Shown in pieces: positions 25,850-33,441 of a stretch of 64,000 nt of DNA. The position numbers and the translations under genes are program-made. The DNA lies in assembly GCF_052056295.1 (NCBI RefSeq), contig NZ_CP182493.1:124001-188000 (forward strand). The letters run 5' to 3'. Position 1 is the stretch's first letter, and every line of letters starts with the position of its first letter. The notes beneath the pieces are model-generated. The model did not search any database, was not told the origin of the DNA, and saw only the letters and a program-made list of their open reading frames with translations. The stretch comes from Catenovulum sp052056295 (GTDB lineage: Bacteria; Pseudomonadota; Gammaproteobacteria; Enterobacterales; Alteromonadaceae).

Positions 25850-26455
25850 TTACATCTGTACACAAAATGCCTTACTTCCTAACACGACATGTTTAGCTAT
25901 TGGCCCATATTCTTTGTATGTGAAATAACCACCACCTGCTGATGGATGCACAATAAACCCGGCAATCACTTCATTATCTCCGATGATAAATTTCGACATA
26001 AAATCATTAATCTTTGTGTGATTTATATGTGATAGCAAATTTGTCCAGTTTTCTTGCCCTAAAACAAGAATTCTCTCTGGTTTTATAGTGTTGATTAATT
26101 CTTCAAACGCTTGAGCTGAGTCATCCCACATTTTTTGTGTGGGACGCTGTTTACTTAATTCACCAACTCGATATTGAATGAAATTGTAAAATGCAGCGTT
26201 CTCCCAGAAATTTCTAGCAGATACTTTTGTTTCACGACCAAGAATTACTCTTCGTATTTTAGTTGCAAATCTAGAAAAATTATCATCGCTATTTTCGCCG
26301 ATATGCTCCTTAATACAGGCAATAACTAGATTGGAATCAAAATTTTCTTCGGTAGCGTAATTTGACTCACCAAGAACCAATGTTTTGTTAGGTAACAATT
26401 CAGTGCTCTCATAAAATTTTCCAACCCATGGATGGACCTTTACTTTATTCCACAC
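25850..26455 (-). CDS. Integron cassette protein, possibly uracil-DNA-glycosylase-like fold
   Basis: 201 aa from GTG 26455 with an AAGGAG site 8 bases upstream. Not recognised with certainty. Short patterns VLGESNYA (about residue 27), ERILVLGQENW and an HPSAGGGY motif near residue 168 recall the UDG-like superfamily (GExPG-like and HPS motifs), but the match is weak. It is the last cassette of a leftward cluster: an attC site lies just upstream of its start, and none is clear after its stop. Function unknown. Confidence 0.6.
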   Translation of the reverse strand: MWNKVKVHPWVGKFYESTELLPNKTLVLGESNYATEENFDSNLVIACIKEHIGENSDDNFSRFATKIRRVILGRETKVSARNFWENAAFYNFIQYRVGELSKQRPTQKMWDDSAQAFEELINTIKPERILVLGQENWTNLLSHINHTKINDFMSKFIIGDNEVIAGFIVHPSAGGGYFTYKEYGPIAKHVVLGSKAFCVQM

Positions 26456-26473
26456 GCGATATCTCCTTATGGG

Positions 26474-26543
26474 CGTAACGCCGCGCTCTGTGGCAATTTT
26501 GGAGCGCAGCGGAAAAATTGTCCGGCAGCAGCGCTTTGTTAAG
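26474..26543 (-). repeat. attC site A1 (short foreign type)
   Basis: About 70 bp, beginning on the plus strand with GTAACGCCGCG and ending GCTTTGTTAAGC, with an internal GGAGCGCAGCGG and inverted arms CAATTTT/AAAATTG. The minus-strand order TAACAAAG ... GGCGTTAC marks leftward cassettes. Shorter than, and different from, the main attC family of this genome; like A4. Confidence 0.75.
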
Positions 26544-28320
26544 CATTTTTCTTGCTCACACGAAACAACATTCCGACTGGTGATTTTTTTACTTTGTTAG
26601 ACTCATCAGCCAAATCTCTAATCGATTGAGGAATGTCTTTTAGTTTTGGGGCATCTAACAATTGGTCTGCAGCAATTACAGCAAGCCCCCACACTGGCAT
26701 TCCAGTGATAGCAGCGGCTACTCCAAGCGAGCCCATAACCATCCAAGAGCCCATATCTTTCCCCGCAAACTTCCATTGCTTTGCTCTTAATTCAGAAATA
26801 TTCTTTTTATGTTGCGTGAAAGCAGCATTTATATTCTCGAAAATCTGATCTCGACTTCGATGAAAGTTCGCTGGATTAGAATTTACGATATCTTCAATGC
26901 CGTTACCTAACATCGCTCTAATATCATCCATGGCACCTTGTTTTCTGATGTCTATCAATGCATCAGGAGGTATATTTCCCAGCCATTCCATCTCGCTCAT
27001 TGCTAGGTCTTGTAGACCTCTAACAATATGTAAATCGTGTTCTCCGGTTTGAGATTCAGCTCTTTCTGAATCATATTCCATTTTCCAAGTCAGGTACTTC
27101 CAGGAAGTAGGTGCATCAATTATAGGAGTTCCATTTAATCTTCTGGATTTGATAAGCAATTCATTGCTTACAGTCATTCTTCCCAGAGCTTGAGAAGCCA
27201 GAAGTACACCAGGTGAATTTACAAATGGCTTGTAATGCTCGCTTTGCAACGCTTGATTTAGTTGAGATGATACGTCGCCGCTCCATTCCGTATCGAATAA
27301 GACTCTATTCGCATCTCCAATTTCTGCTACCGCTCTTTCAATGGTGTCCAATTCTTGAGCAAAATCCATTAGCTCATCAAAGGACTCAAAATTTCTACCG
27401 AAAAGTTTACCCGCATGTATCAGGGAATCATCCTTCCCAAGCGATACAAAAAACTCTCTCTCGTCTTCTTGTAGAGCCGCTTGATCTGGGAGTATCACAA
27501 TAATCGGCGCATCAACATCCGCACATGCCAAATCTTTATACTGAAGTATGTTTAAAGCATGCTTAATAAAATAATATGCTTGGCTGTCTTTGGGATAGTT
27601 AGCAAATATATGTTTAGATCGCAAAAATGGATCTGGCAGAACAATAGTATCTGTATAGATTCCACATTTAGATGCAATATTTTCATCATGCGATGGAAAA
27701 AGATCTCCTCCAAATATTCCTTTTATATTCCCATACATATCCTCAACGTGAATATGAGCTATTTCCCCAACACCTTCCCAGAATTGATCAATAACACTTA
27801 GAAATTCATCTAGATTCTTAGTTATTTCATCAATAGTTTTCTTATTTCGAGAAAGGGCGGTTCCAGCATCGTGAGGAGTAAGATTTTGCTTCAGCATCAT
27901 TTCGTAGAAATGGCCGAAATTATTCTCAATGAACGTAAAATACATGTTCTGTATTTCACTCAGGGATGCTTCCTTTTTCAGCTCTTCGCGGTCATGCATG
28001 GCTGTTACCGCAAGCGCCATGGATCTCACTAGACCGTCAACTGTATCTAAGTCGACCTCTCCATCAGAGCCAACACGAACAGCTAATAAACTCTTCTCGA
28101 CATCCAAGCCCTCAGCAATTTTCACCTTACCTGCTTTGAACTGTTCTTGAAGAATTTTTAACCTACGACGAAGTCTACCTTCGTACTCAATTTCTTCTTT
28201 TGATTTTTCGGACATATTCGTTAAATTCAATCCTTGTGTGAGACCTCTGTTAGCTTCAATTTTCTTCTTTCTAGCCTGCTTCTTAGCTAATCGCTTCTTT
28301 AGTCGCCGCTTTAGCCTCAA
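26539..28320 (-). CDS. Large orphan cassette protein, 593 aa
   Basis: Not recognised. The frame opens at a TTG (28320) without a good ribosome site; ATG 28215 would give 558 aa and drop a very basic N-terminus (MRLKRRLKKRLAKKQARKKK). The middle is acidic and helical (LDEFLSVIDQFWEGVGEI; DEREFFVSLGKDD), with a strand-like VDAPIIVILPD near 270. Near the C-terminus is one hydrophobic hairpin, GSWMVMGSLGVAAAITGMPV, then a basic tail. At 1.8 kb it is unusually long for an integron cassette. The stop TAA is supplied by attC A1. The attC upstream of it is truncated, so its 5' end may have been rearranged. Confidence 0.6.
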   Translation of the reverse strand: MRLKRRLKKRLAKKQARKKKIEANRGLTQGLNLTNMSEKSKEEIEYEGRLRRRLKILQEQFKAGKVKIAEGLDVEKSLLAVRVGSDGEVDLDTVDGLVRSMALAVTAMHDREELKKEASLSEIQNMYFTFIENNFGHFYEMMLKQNLTPHDAGTALSRNKKTIDEITKNLDEFLSVIDQFWEGVGEIAHIHVEDMYGNIKGIFGGDLFPSHDENIASKCGIYTDTIVLPDPFLRSKHIFANYPKDSQAYYFIKHALNILQYKDLACADVDAPIIVILPDQAALQEDEREFFVSLGKDDSLIHAGKLFGRNFESFDELMDFAQELDTIERAVAEIGDANRVLFDTEWSGDVSSQLNQALQSEHYKPFVNSPGVLLASQALGRMTVSNELLIKSRRLNGTPIIDAPTSWKYLTWKMEYDSERAESQTGEHDLHIVRGLQDLAMSEMEWLGNIPPDALIDIRKQGAMDDIRAMLGNGIEDIVNSNPANFHRSRDQIFENINAAFTQHKKNISELRAKQWKFAGKDMGSWMVMGSLGVAAAITGMPVWGLAVIAADQLLDAPKLKDIPQSIRDLADESNKVKKSPVGMLFRVSKKNA

Positions 28321-28330
28321 TTCATAGAGG

Positions 28331-28366
28331 TATTTTGCGTCCCATTCATTATTGCTTTGTTATAAT
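28331..28366 (-). repeat. Truncated attC site A2
   Basis: Only one half of a main-type attC remains: plus strand TTTTGCGTCCCATTCATT then GCTTTGTTATA. The matching GCCGCAATATGGGGCG arm and the AAGCTTGGCT stem are missing and replaced by the 5' end of the 593-aa gene, so a deletion joined them. Confidence 0.7.
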
Positions 28367-28749
28367 TTTTGTCGATATAGTACACTGACTCGACCGTCAG
28401 TGCTTTTAAAATGAAATTCTGTATCTGTAATTTTCAAAACCTGGTCGCACCAGCTTTCTCCAATTGGCATTATTGCTGCGTTAGAGGTTTCTGTAATAAC
28501 GATACAACTGTATAAGTTACCCTTATCTCTTTTTAATTGATACGTACTTTTAATGACATACTTGAACGAATAATAATCCCCCCAACTATCTAAAACACCG
28601 TCGACTTTATAGTGCTCAAAGCCCCAAATAGTTTTACCTCCATCTTCCGAGTTACCCCACAAGCCTTCAAGTTTGTTTACATCAATTTCAATCGAAAAAG
28701 TCGGAAACGATAGAGAAATAAAAAATAGAATGCTCAATAACGGTTTCAA
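28360..28749 (-). CDS. Secreted small cassette protein
   Basis: 129 aa from TTG 28749 with AGGA 7 bases upstream. Signal peptide of about 19 residues (LLSILFFISLSFPTFS), then a beta-rich domain (LEGLWGNSEDGGKTIWGF; DTEFHFKSTDGRVSVLYR) with two cysteines, reminiscent of small lipocalin-like periplasmic proteins but not assignable to a family. The stop codon is the TAA of attC A2. Flanked by attC sites, so it is an integron cassette. Function unknown. Confidence 0.65.
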   Translation of the reverse strand: MKPLLSILFFISLSFPTFSIEIDVNKLEGLWGNSEDGGKTIWGFEHYKVDGVLDSWGDYYSFKYVIKSTYQLKRDKGNLYSCIVITETSNAAIMPIGESWCDQVLKITDTEFHFKSTDGRVSVLYRQKL

Positions 28750-28770
28750 GTCGAATTCCTTTTTTTAAAT

Positions 28771-28868
28771 TATAACGCCCGAATAAGTGGCGCAATAAAG
28801 CTTGGCTATACTAAGCGAAGAATGAGCGCTGCCAAGCTTTTTACGTCCACCCTTAATGTGTTAATGTG
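28771..28868 (-). repeat. attC site A3 (main family, 'AAGTGG' subtype)
   Basis: Plus strand TATAACGCCCGAATAAGTGG, the AAAGCTTGGCT/GCCAAGCTTTT stem, and an end CCTTAATGTGTTAATG. It is nearly the same as sites at 58748, 61154, 62300 and 62687 in the right array, linking the two clusters. The GTT end is slightly decayed. Confidence 0.85.
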
Positions 28869-28890
28869 CGTGCACACTAAAACGATCTAT

Positions 28891-29262
28891 TCAATTCTTA
28901 CTGTTTTGCGTTTGTCCGATTTTAGTTACGCCAGACAGTGGAAGACTGCAACGGCAGCAAGATTTTTGAAAATTGACACTACGCTTAAATGTGAACACAC
29001 TTTTAATGGTTTGCCTAATTGAGAAAAAACTATCACCACACTTTGGACATTTTACGCTGTATTTTCTTATGTAAAGATATAACCAAGCAGTAAATATAAA
29101 TGCAGCGACTACTATTAGAGAATGAAAAATGAGAGGTGGGAAAGATGTATCAATATTAATCAGCATAACCAGCAAACAGACTGTAACAGGTGCCATTGAC
29201 ACACTTTGCGCAAGTTCAACTTTTCTTCTTATCACGTCCAGTTGTTCTTCATATTGTTCCAT
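28891..29262 (-). CDS. Cassette membrane protein with zinc ribbon
   Basis: 123 aa with GGTAAATCAT before the ATG. Two hydrophobic segments (about residues 22-38 MAPVTVCLLVMLI and 44-64 LIFHSLIVVAAFIFTAWLYL) are followed by a CxxC ... CCxC cluster (CPKCG at about 72, SCCRC at about 101) likely to bind zinc. Family not recognised. It lies between attC A3 and A4. Confidence 0.65.
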   Translation of the reverse strand: MEQYEEQLDVIRRKVELAQSVSMAPVTVCLLVMLINIDTSFPPLIFHSLIVVAAFIFTAWLYLYIRKYSVKCPKCGDSFFSIRQTIKSVFTFKRSVNFQKSCCRCSLPLSGVTKIGQTQNSKN

Positions 29263-29282
29263 ATGATTTACCTTTAGAGCAC

Positions 29283-29352
29283 ATAACGCCCGTATTTGCG
29301 GCTGGTTTGGAGCGCAGCGGAAAACCAGTCCGACAACATGCGCTTGTTAGGC
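29283..29352 (-). repeat. attC site A4 (short foreign type)
   Basis: About 70 bp: plus strand ATAACGCCCGTATTTGCGG, arms CTGGTTT/AAACCAG around GGAGCGCAGCGG, end GCGCTTGTTAGGC. Same class as A1. Short attC sites with this centre occur in other integrons, so these cassettes were probably acquired from another host. Confidence 0.8.
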
Positions 29353-30003
29353 ATTTTGCAGCTCCTTATAGAGTGTTAATGCTGTGCTTCTAGGCAAGCC
29401 ACTTAGCATTAAGCCTTGGATAATGTGCTTTTCGCTTTTGAAGGCATCAGAGGTATTGCCGAAAACTCCCATTCTCACAAGCTCTTCACACATCCATGTA
29501 ACATTTGCATTTAACATGCGAATGCCAAAATAACTGTTGATTTGGAACATATGATATATCTCTGAACTCATACGCAACCAAATTAGCAATCGCTGATCTT
29601 TAATTCGCTCAAGAGTCTCCGCGATTTTTGAAGCTGGCGGAGTTAAACTAGGAGAAACAATGTTTAAGATTTGATAACTCAAATCAATAAGATTCTCGCA
29701 GCTTTCTCTGACTTGGCAGCTTCCTCGCTCACAATATTGCAACTCACGTTTAAATTCGCCTACCTCGACCCTATACCAGTCTTCATTGTATTGACCAAAA
29801 CTGGGCCAAGAAGAAGTTTTGTAAGGGAGCTTTTGAGAAAGTTTACGCAATTCTCGTTCGTATGCACCTGCTGTCTTTATTGAAACCAGTGAAGAAAAAT
29901 CAGCATACGGAATGCAGCCTTTAGTTAACGGCATCTCATCCGTAATGACTGATAGCAATTTAGATTCGTAGTTTTCCATACTGATGCCTAACAGCTTAAT
30001 CAT
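29347..30003 (-). CDS. Cassette protein of unknown function, 218 aa
   Basis: Start either ATG 30003 or ATG 29979 (MENYESKL); the ribosome site does not decide. Mostly helical, soluble, with a small cysteine group in the middle (YCERGSCQVRESCENL, about residues 89-105). No known domain recognised. Its stop lies within the end of attC A4, as for several other cassettes here. It is the first recognisable cassette of the left cluster in reading order. Confidence 0.6.
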   Translation of the reverse strand: MIKLLGISMENYESKLLSVITDEMPLTKGCIPYADFSSLVSIKTAGAYERELRKLSQKLPYKTSSWPSFGQYNEDWYRVEVGEFKRELQYCERGSCQVRESCENLIDLSYQILNIVSPSLTPPASKIAETLERIKDQRLLIWLRMSSEIYHMFQINSYFGIRMLNANVTWMCEELVRMGVFGNTSDAFKSEKHIIQGLMLSGLPRSTALTLYKELQNA

Positions 30004-30436
30004 TAGAAGTGCGTATAGAACTTTTCAACATTGAGTCTAACAACGCCATTCCAATACGTTTTAAATTAATAATTTCATAAACTTAAGCTTAGATTAACGA
30101 AAATGCAATAATAACTTTAGGAAAGAAAGCAAGCCAACCGTCAGAGCGAGCCAAATATAGGGGCGTTATGTAAATTCATTATTATAAAAAACAACAAAAT
30201 CATGCTGTTACCTTCCATTGCCTCCATCAAACCAATATCTTGTTAAAAACAAAGCGAGAAATAGTTTGAGTTTTTGGTTCATTTTTATTTATAACTGTAT
30301 AAATAAACATAAAGTTAAATTCGAGACATTATTACTCTCCCACAGTAATTAAACTTTTGTTACCTCATTCAAATGTCACAAAATTGACCTAAACTTATGC
30401 TGCAATCTTTCGCTAGGCTAGATAAAAGGGATCTAA
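30004..30436. other. 433-bp intergenic stretch with an inverted attC-like remnant
   Basis: No credible gene. The part 30094-30172 (plus strand TTAACGAAAATGCAATAA ... AAGCCAAC ... GGGGCGTTATG) resembles a decayed main-family attC in the opposite orientation to all others. The rest is A+T-rich and contains the promoter of the carboxypeptidase gene, which has AAAGGGATCTAA before its GTG start. Confidence 0.4.
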
Positions 30437-31462
30437 GTGAATTTGAAGTTTGTAGACAGTGCGTTGCCCGAATTACGACAACTCGAACATTTATTAGAGC
30501 TAGCCTCTCCCCATTTAAACAGCCAAGTGCTGGCTAACGTTAGTTATCAAGATCACTTATTGCCGATTCATGCAATTAGTTTAGGTAGTACAGACACCAG
30601 TAAACCCGTGATGACTTTTGTTGGTGGCGTGCACGGATTAGAGCGCATCGGCAGCCAGGTATTATTGGCTTTTTTAGAAGGTATTATTGGCCGTTTAGCT
30701 TGGGATGTATCGCTGCACCATTTATTAGAGCAAGTTCGACTTAACTTTATTCCCTTGTTAAATCCTGTTGGCATGGCAACGCATAGGCGCTCAAATGGTA
30801 ACAGTGTTGATTTAATGCGTAATGCACCGGTTGATAGCCATGAACAAACTGCTTTTTTAGTCGGCGGCCAACGCATTAGCCCGGTTATTCCTTGGTATAG
30901 AGGTAAAGCGGGTGAGCCAATGCAAGCAGAAGCGCAAGCGCTGGTTGATTTCATGCAAAAAGAAACCTTTAACTCGCCATTTTCTTTGGCGCTCGATTGC
31001 CATTCTGGTTTTGGTTTACACGACAGAATTTGGTTTCCGTACGCTCGTAGCCGCTTTCAACCTATTCAACACTTGGGTGAAGTATTTCATTTACGCGATT
31101 TGTTATTTCAAGCTTATCCTTATCATTCGTACAAATTCGAACCACAAGCAAAACACTATTTGTGCCATGGTGATTTATGGGATTACCTTTACGACCAATC
31201 ACTTGCGCAACCAACCACATTTCTACCTTTAACCCTTGAAATGGGCTCGTGGCGCTGGGTACGTAAAAATCCTGCGCAGTTGTTAAAAGCAGTCGGCTTG
31301 TTTCATCCAATAAAGCCACATAGGGTTAAACGCGTGTTGCGTTCACACTTAGTTTTGATGGAGTTTTTTATTCGCGCTTGTGCCTCGTACCAAAACTGGC
31401 TGTACGATGGTAAAAGTCTCAATATGGATCAAAAGGCGACTCAGCTATGGTACGACAATTAA
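30437..31462 (+). CDS. M14-family zinc carboxypeptidase-like protein
   Basis: 341 aa from GTG 30437 with AAAGGGA upstream. The zinc-binding signature of M14 is visible: GGVHGLERIG (H and E ligands, about residues 60-70), FIPLLNPVGMATHRRSNGNSVD with the substrate-binding arginine region, DCHSGFG (third ligand H, about 190), and a catalytic glutamate in LTLEMGSW. No signal peptide, so cytoplasmic. Relatives process murein peptides or small peptides. It overlaps the next gene by 16 bases, so the two are translationally coupled. Confidence 0.8.
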   Translation: MNLKFVDSALPELRQLEHLLELASPHLNSQVLANVSYQDHLLPIHAISLGSTDTSKPVMTFVGGVHGLERIGSQVLLAFLEGIIGRLAWDVSLHHLLEQVRLNFIPLLNPVGMATHRRSNGNSVDLMRNAPVDSHEQTAFLVGGQRISPVIPWYRGKAGEPMQAEAQALVDFMQKETFNSPFSLALDCHSGFGLHDRIWFPYARSRFQPIQHLGEVFHLRDLLFQAYPYHSYKFEPQAKHYLCHGDLWDYLYDQSLAQPTTFLPLTLEMGSWRWVRKNPAQLLKAVGLFHPIKPHRVKRVLRSHLVLMEFFIRACASYQNWLYDGKSLNMDQKATQLWYDN

Positions 31463-32193
31463 ACGTATTGTTGTTGCTGCGTGGATTAATTAGAGAGCAG
31501 CGCCATTGGGGCGATTTTATCGCTAAGCTGCAACAAGCTTTTCCAGAGCATCAAATTGTTTGTATTGACTTACCGGGCAACGGCCAAAACAACCTGTTGA
31601 AATCATTGCCAAGTATTAAAGCTAATGCTGAATTTGTTAATGCTGAATTAAGCCAGTTAAATTTAACCAAGGCCAATATTCATGTTGTCGCAATTAGCCT
31701 AGGGGCTATGGTTGCAATTGAGTTGGCGTTAATCAGAAAGATTGAATCAATGACACTGATAAACACCAGTGTTTCTGGCTTAATTCCTTTTTACCAAAGG
31801 CTGCGCAGCGACAACTACACCAATATCATTAAAGCGGCTATCAATGAGCCGTGTGAGCGTGAAAAGCTGATTTTAAAAATGACCAGCGAGCGATATAACG
31901 AACCCGCCATTATTCAACAAAGACAATATATTGCGTTAGATGCTCCAGTTACGATTAAAAACTTTTTACTGCAACTTAAAGCCGCTGCTAAGTTTAAGTT
32001 AACCGACAAACCCAATTGTCCAATGCAGCTACTGGCATCTACAACAGATAAATTAGTCAGTTACCAATGTTCAACTGCACTTGCGGAAAAATGGCAATTG
32101 CCGATTTATTTAACTGAACAGGGTGGACACGATTTAACTTTGGATAGGGCGGATTGGGTGTTAGAAAAACTAAAGGGCTGGGTAGCCCCTTAG
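31447..32193 (+). CDS. Alpha/beta hydrolase
   Basis: 248 aa. Alpha/beta-hydrolase pattern: strand-turn LLLRGLIREQRHWGDF, QIVCIDLPGNGQN, nucleophile elbow VVAISLGAMVAIE (serine about residue 87), and a late GGHDLTLDRADWVLEKL supplying the histidine. No signal peptide. It shares 16 bases with the carboxypeptidase gene. Substrate cannot be told; esterase or thioesterase are possible. Confidence 0.75.
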   Translation: MVRQLNVLLLLRGLIREQRHWGDFIAKLQQAFPEHQIVCIDLPGNGQNNLLKSLPSIKANAEFVNAELSQLNLTKANIHVVAISLGAMVAIELALIRKIESMTLINTSVSGLIPFYQRLRSDNYTNIIKAAINEPCEREKLILKMTSERYNEPAIIQQRQYIALDAPVTIKNFLLQLKAAAKFKLTDKPNCPMQLLASTTDKLVSYQCSTALAEKWQLPIYLTEQGGHDLTLDRADWVLEKLKGWVAP

Positions 32194-32217
32194 TTTAACA
32201 ATACTTATTGAAAGAAC

Positions 32218-33441
32218 TTATTCCGCAGATAGCTCTTCAATAAATGCGATACGAGCGGGATTTAACTCGGTGGTTAAACGGTTAGTCACTAGCGAGTTAT
32301 CACTTGTATCGACAATATCAATACCAGGATTGTCTGAAGAAGAAACGCTAATCCAAAGTTGGTTTTTGCTATCAACAGCCATATAACCAATACCTTCGCC
32401 ATTTAACGCAGTTGAGGTTACGTCAGCATTAACAATTTGGCCGTTTTTCGGATTAAATTCGTAAATTGAAGAAACTTCTGGCCAACCAGCAGATACGTAA
32501 AAGTAACCTTTGGTTGCTGAAACTATCACAGCTTGTTTGATTGGCGCTTGATTGTTGACGATTTTGTCGGCAGCTATCACTTCGCTAACTTGATAGTTTT
32601 TCACATGTACTTTTTCAATTTTACTTTCGCTTAAATCGGTTGAGCTGTATGAAGAACGCTCTGCAACATAGACATAATCACCAAAAACATCCAATGAACC
32701 ACCTAATGGATTTACCCCAGATAATGGTATGCCTTTAAACGCATCAGTTGTATCAGCATTGGTTTCTATTTCCATATCTGTTTCTGTGTCGATAACAGCT
32801 ATATACGCAGTATTTGGTGTCCAAGTCCAACCCTCAATATGCATGCGCTGCATTACCACAAATAGTTTTCCGTCGGCAATTACAGCATCAGCGGCATTTG
32901 GTGAAGCCTGCTCTGAACCTTCAACAGTGTACGCAGATAAATCGATTGTACTTAATACAAAGTCGTTCGCTGAAGTAGACGTTGGGTCTACCACTAATAT
33001 TTTGTCAGCACCATAACGAATGACATAACCTTTATCTTTATTTAAAGTGACAAATGTATAAGGATTGCTCGAACTTTGTTCAACCGCCAAATTTGTACTG
33101 ACACCTAACAGGTTTGTTGTTAAATCGTCTTTGTTGTAGAAATCAACAGTATCTATGCTATTTCTACCTATGTGAAAAATGCTATCCAAATGACTAGCAA
33201 CTGTGTAGTCAGATTTATCTTTAACCATATAACCGTCGGTTAATTCATAGTTGTCTAAATCTTTGTCATAATCAATTTGTGCTACTTGTGAGCTGGAATA
33301 ATCTGCAGCGACAGTTTGTACTACTGCACCTAGCGTGATAGGTTTTGCTTCTGGTTCATTTGAACTGCCTGAATCTAAACATGCAGTTAAAGAGAGCGCA
33401 GCGGCTGCAATAGCAATATTCAATAGTGATTTGTTTAACAC
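32218..33441 (-). CDS. Surface/periplasmic beta-propeller-like lipoprotein co-transcribed with cobalamin receptor
   Basis: 407 aa from GTG 33441, which follows the receptor stop directly (zero gap). Lipoprotein signal ending LTACLDSGSS. The body is beta-rich with repeated blades (KILVVDPTS, GKLFVVMQRMHIEGW, NTAYIAVIDTETD, DYVYVAERS, GYFYVSAGWPEVSSIYEFN) like a YncE/DUF4374-type propeller. Being under the same cobalamin riboswitch as a TonB receptor suggests a B12 or corrinoid-binding accessory lipoprotein, but this is inference from context only. Confidence 0.7.
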   Translation of the reverse strand: MLNKSLLNIAIAAAALSLTACLDSGSSNEPEAKPITLGAVVQTVAADYSSSQVAQIDYDKDLDNYELTDGYMVKDKSDYTVASHLDSIFHIGRNSIDTVDFYNKDDLTTNLLGVSTNLAVEQSSSNPYTFVTLNKDKGYVIRYGADKILVVDPTSTSANDFVLSTIDLSAYTVEGSEQASPNAADAVIADGKLFVVMQRMHIEGWTWTPNTAYIAVIDTETDMEIETNADTTDAFKGIPLSGVNPLGGSLDVFGDYVYVAERSSYSSTDLSESKIEKVHVKNYQVSEVIAADKIVNNQAPIKQAVIVSATKGYFYVSAGWPEVSSIYEFNPKNGQIVNADVTSTALNGEGIGYMAVDSKNQLWISVSSSDNPGIDIVDTSDNSLVTNRLTTELNPARIAFIEELSAE

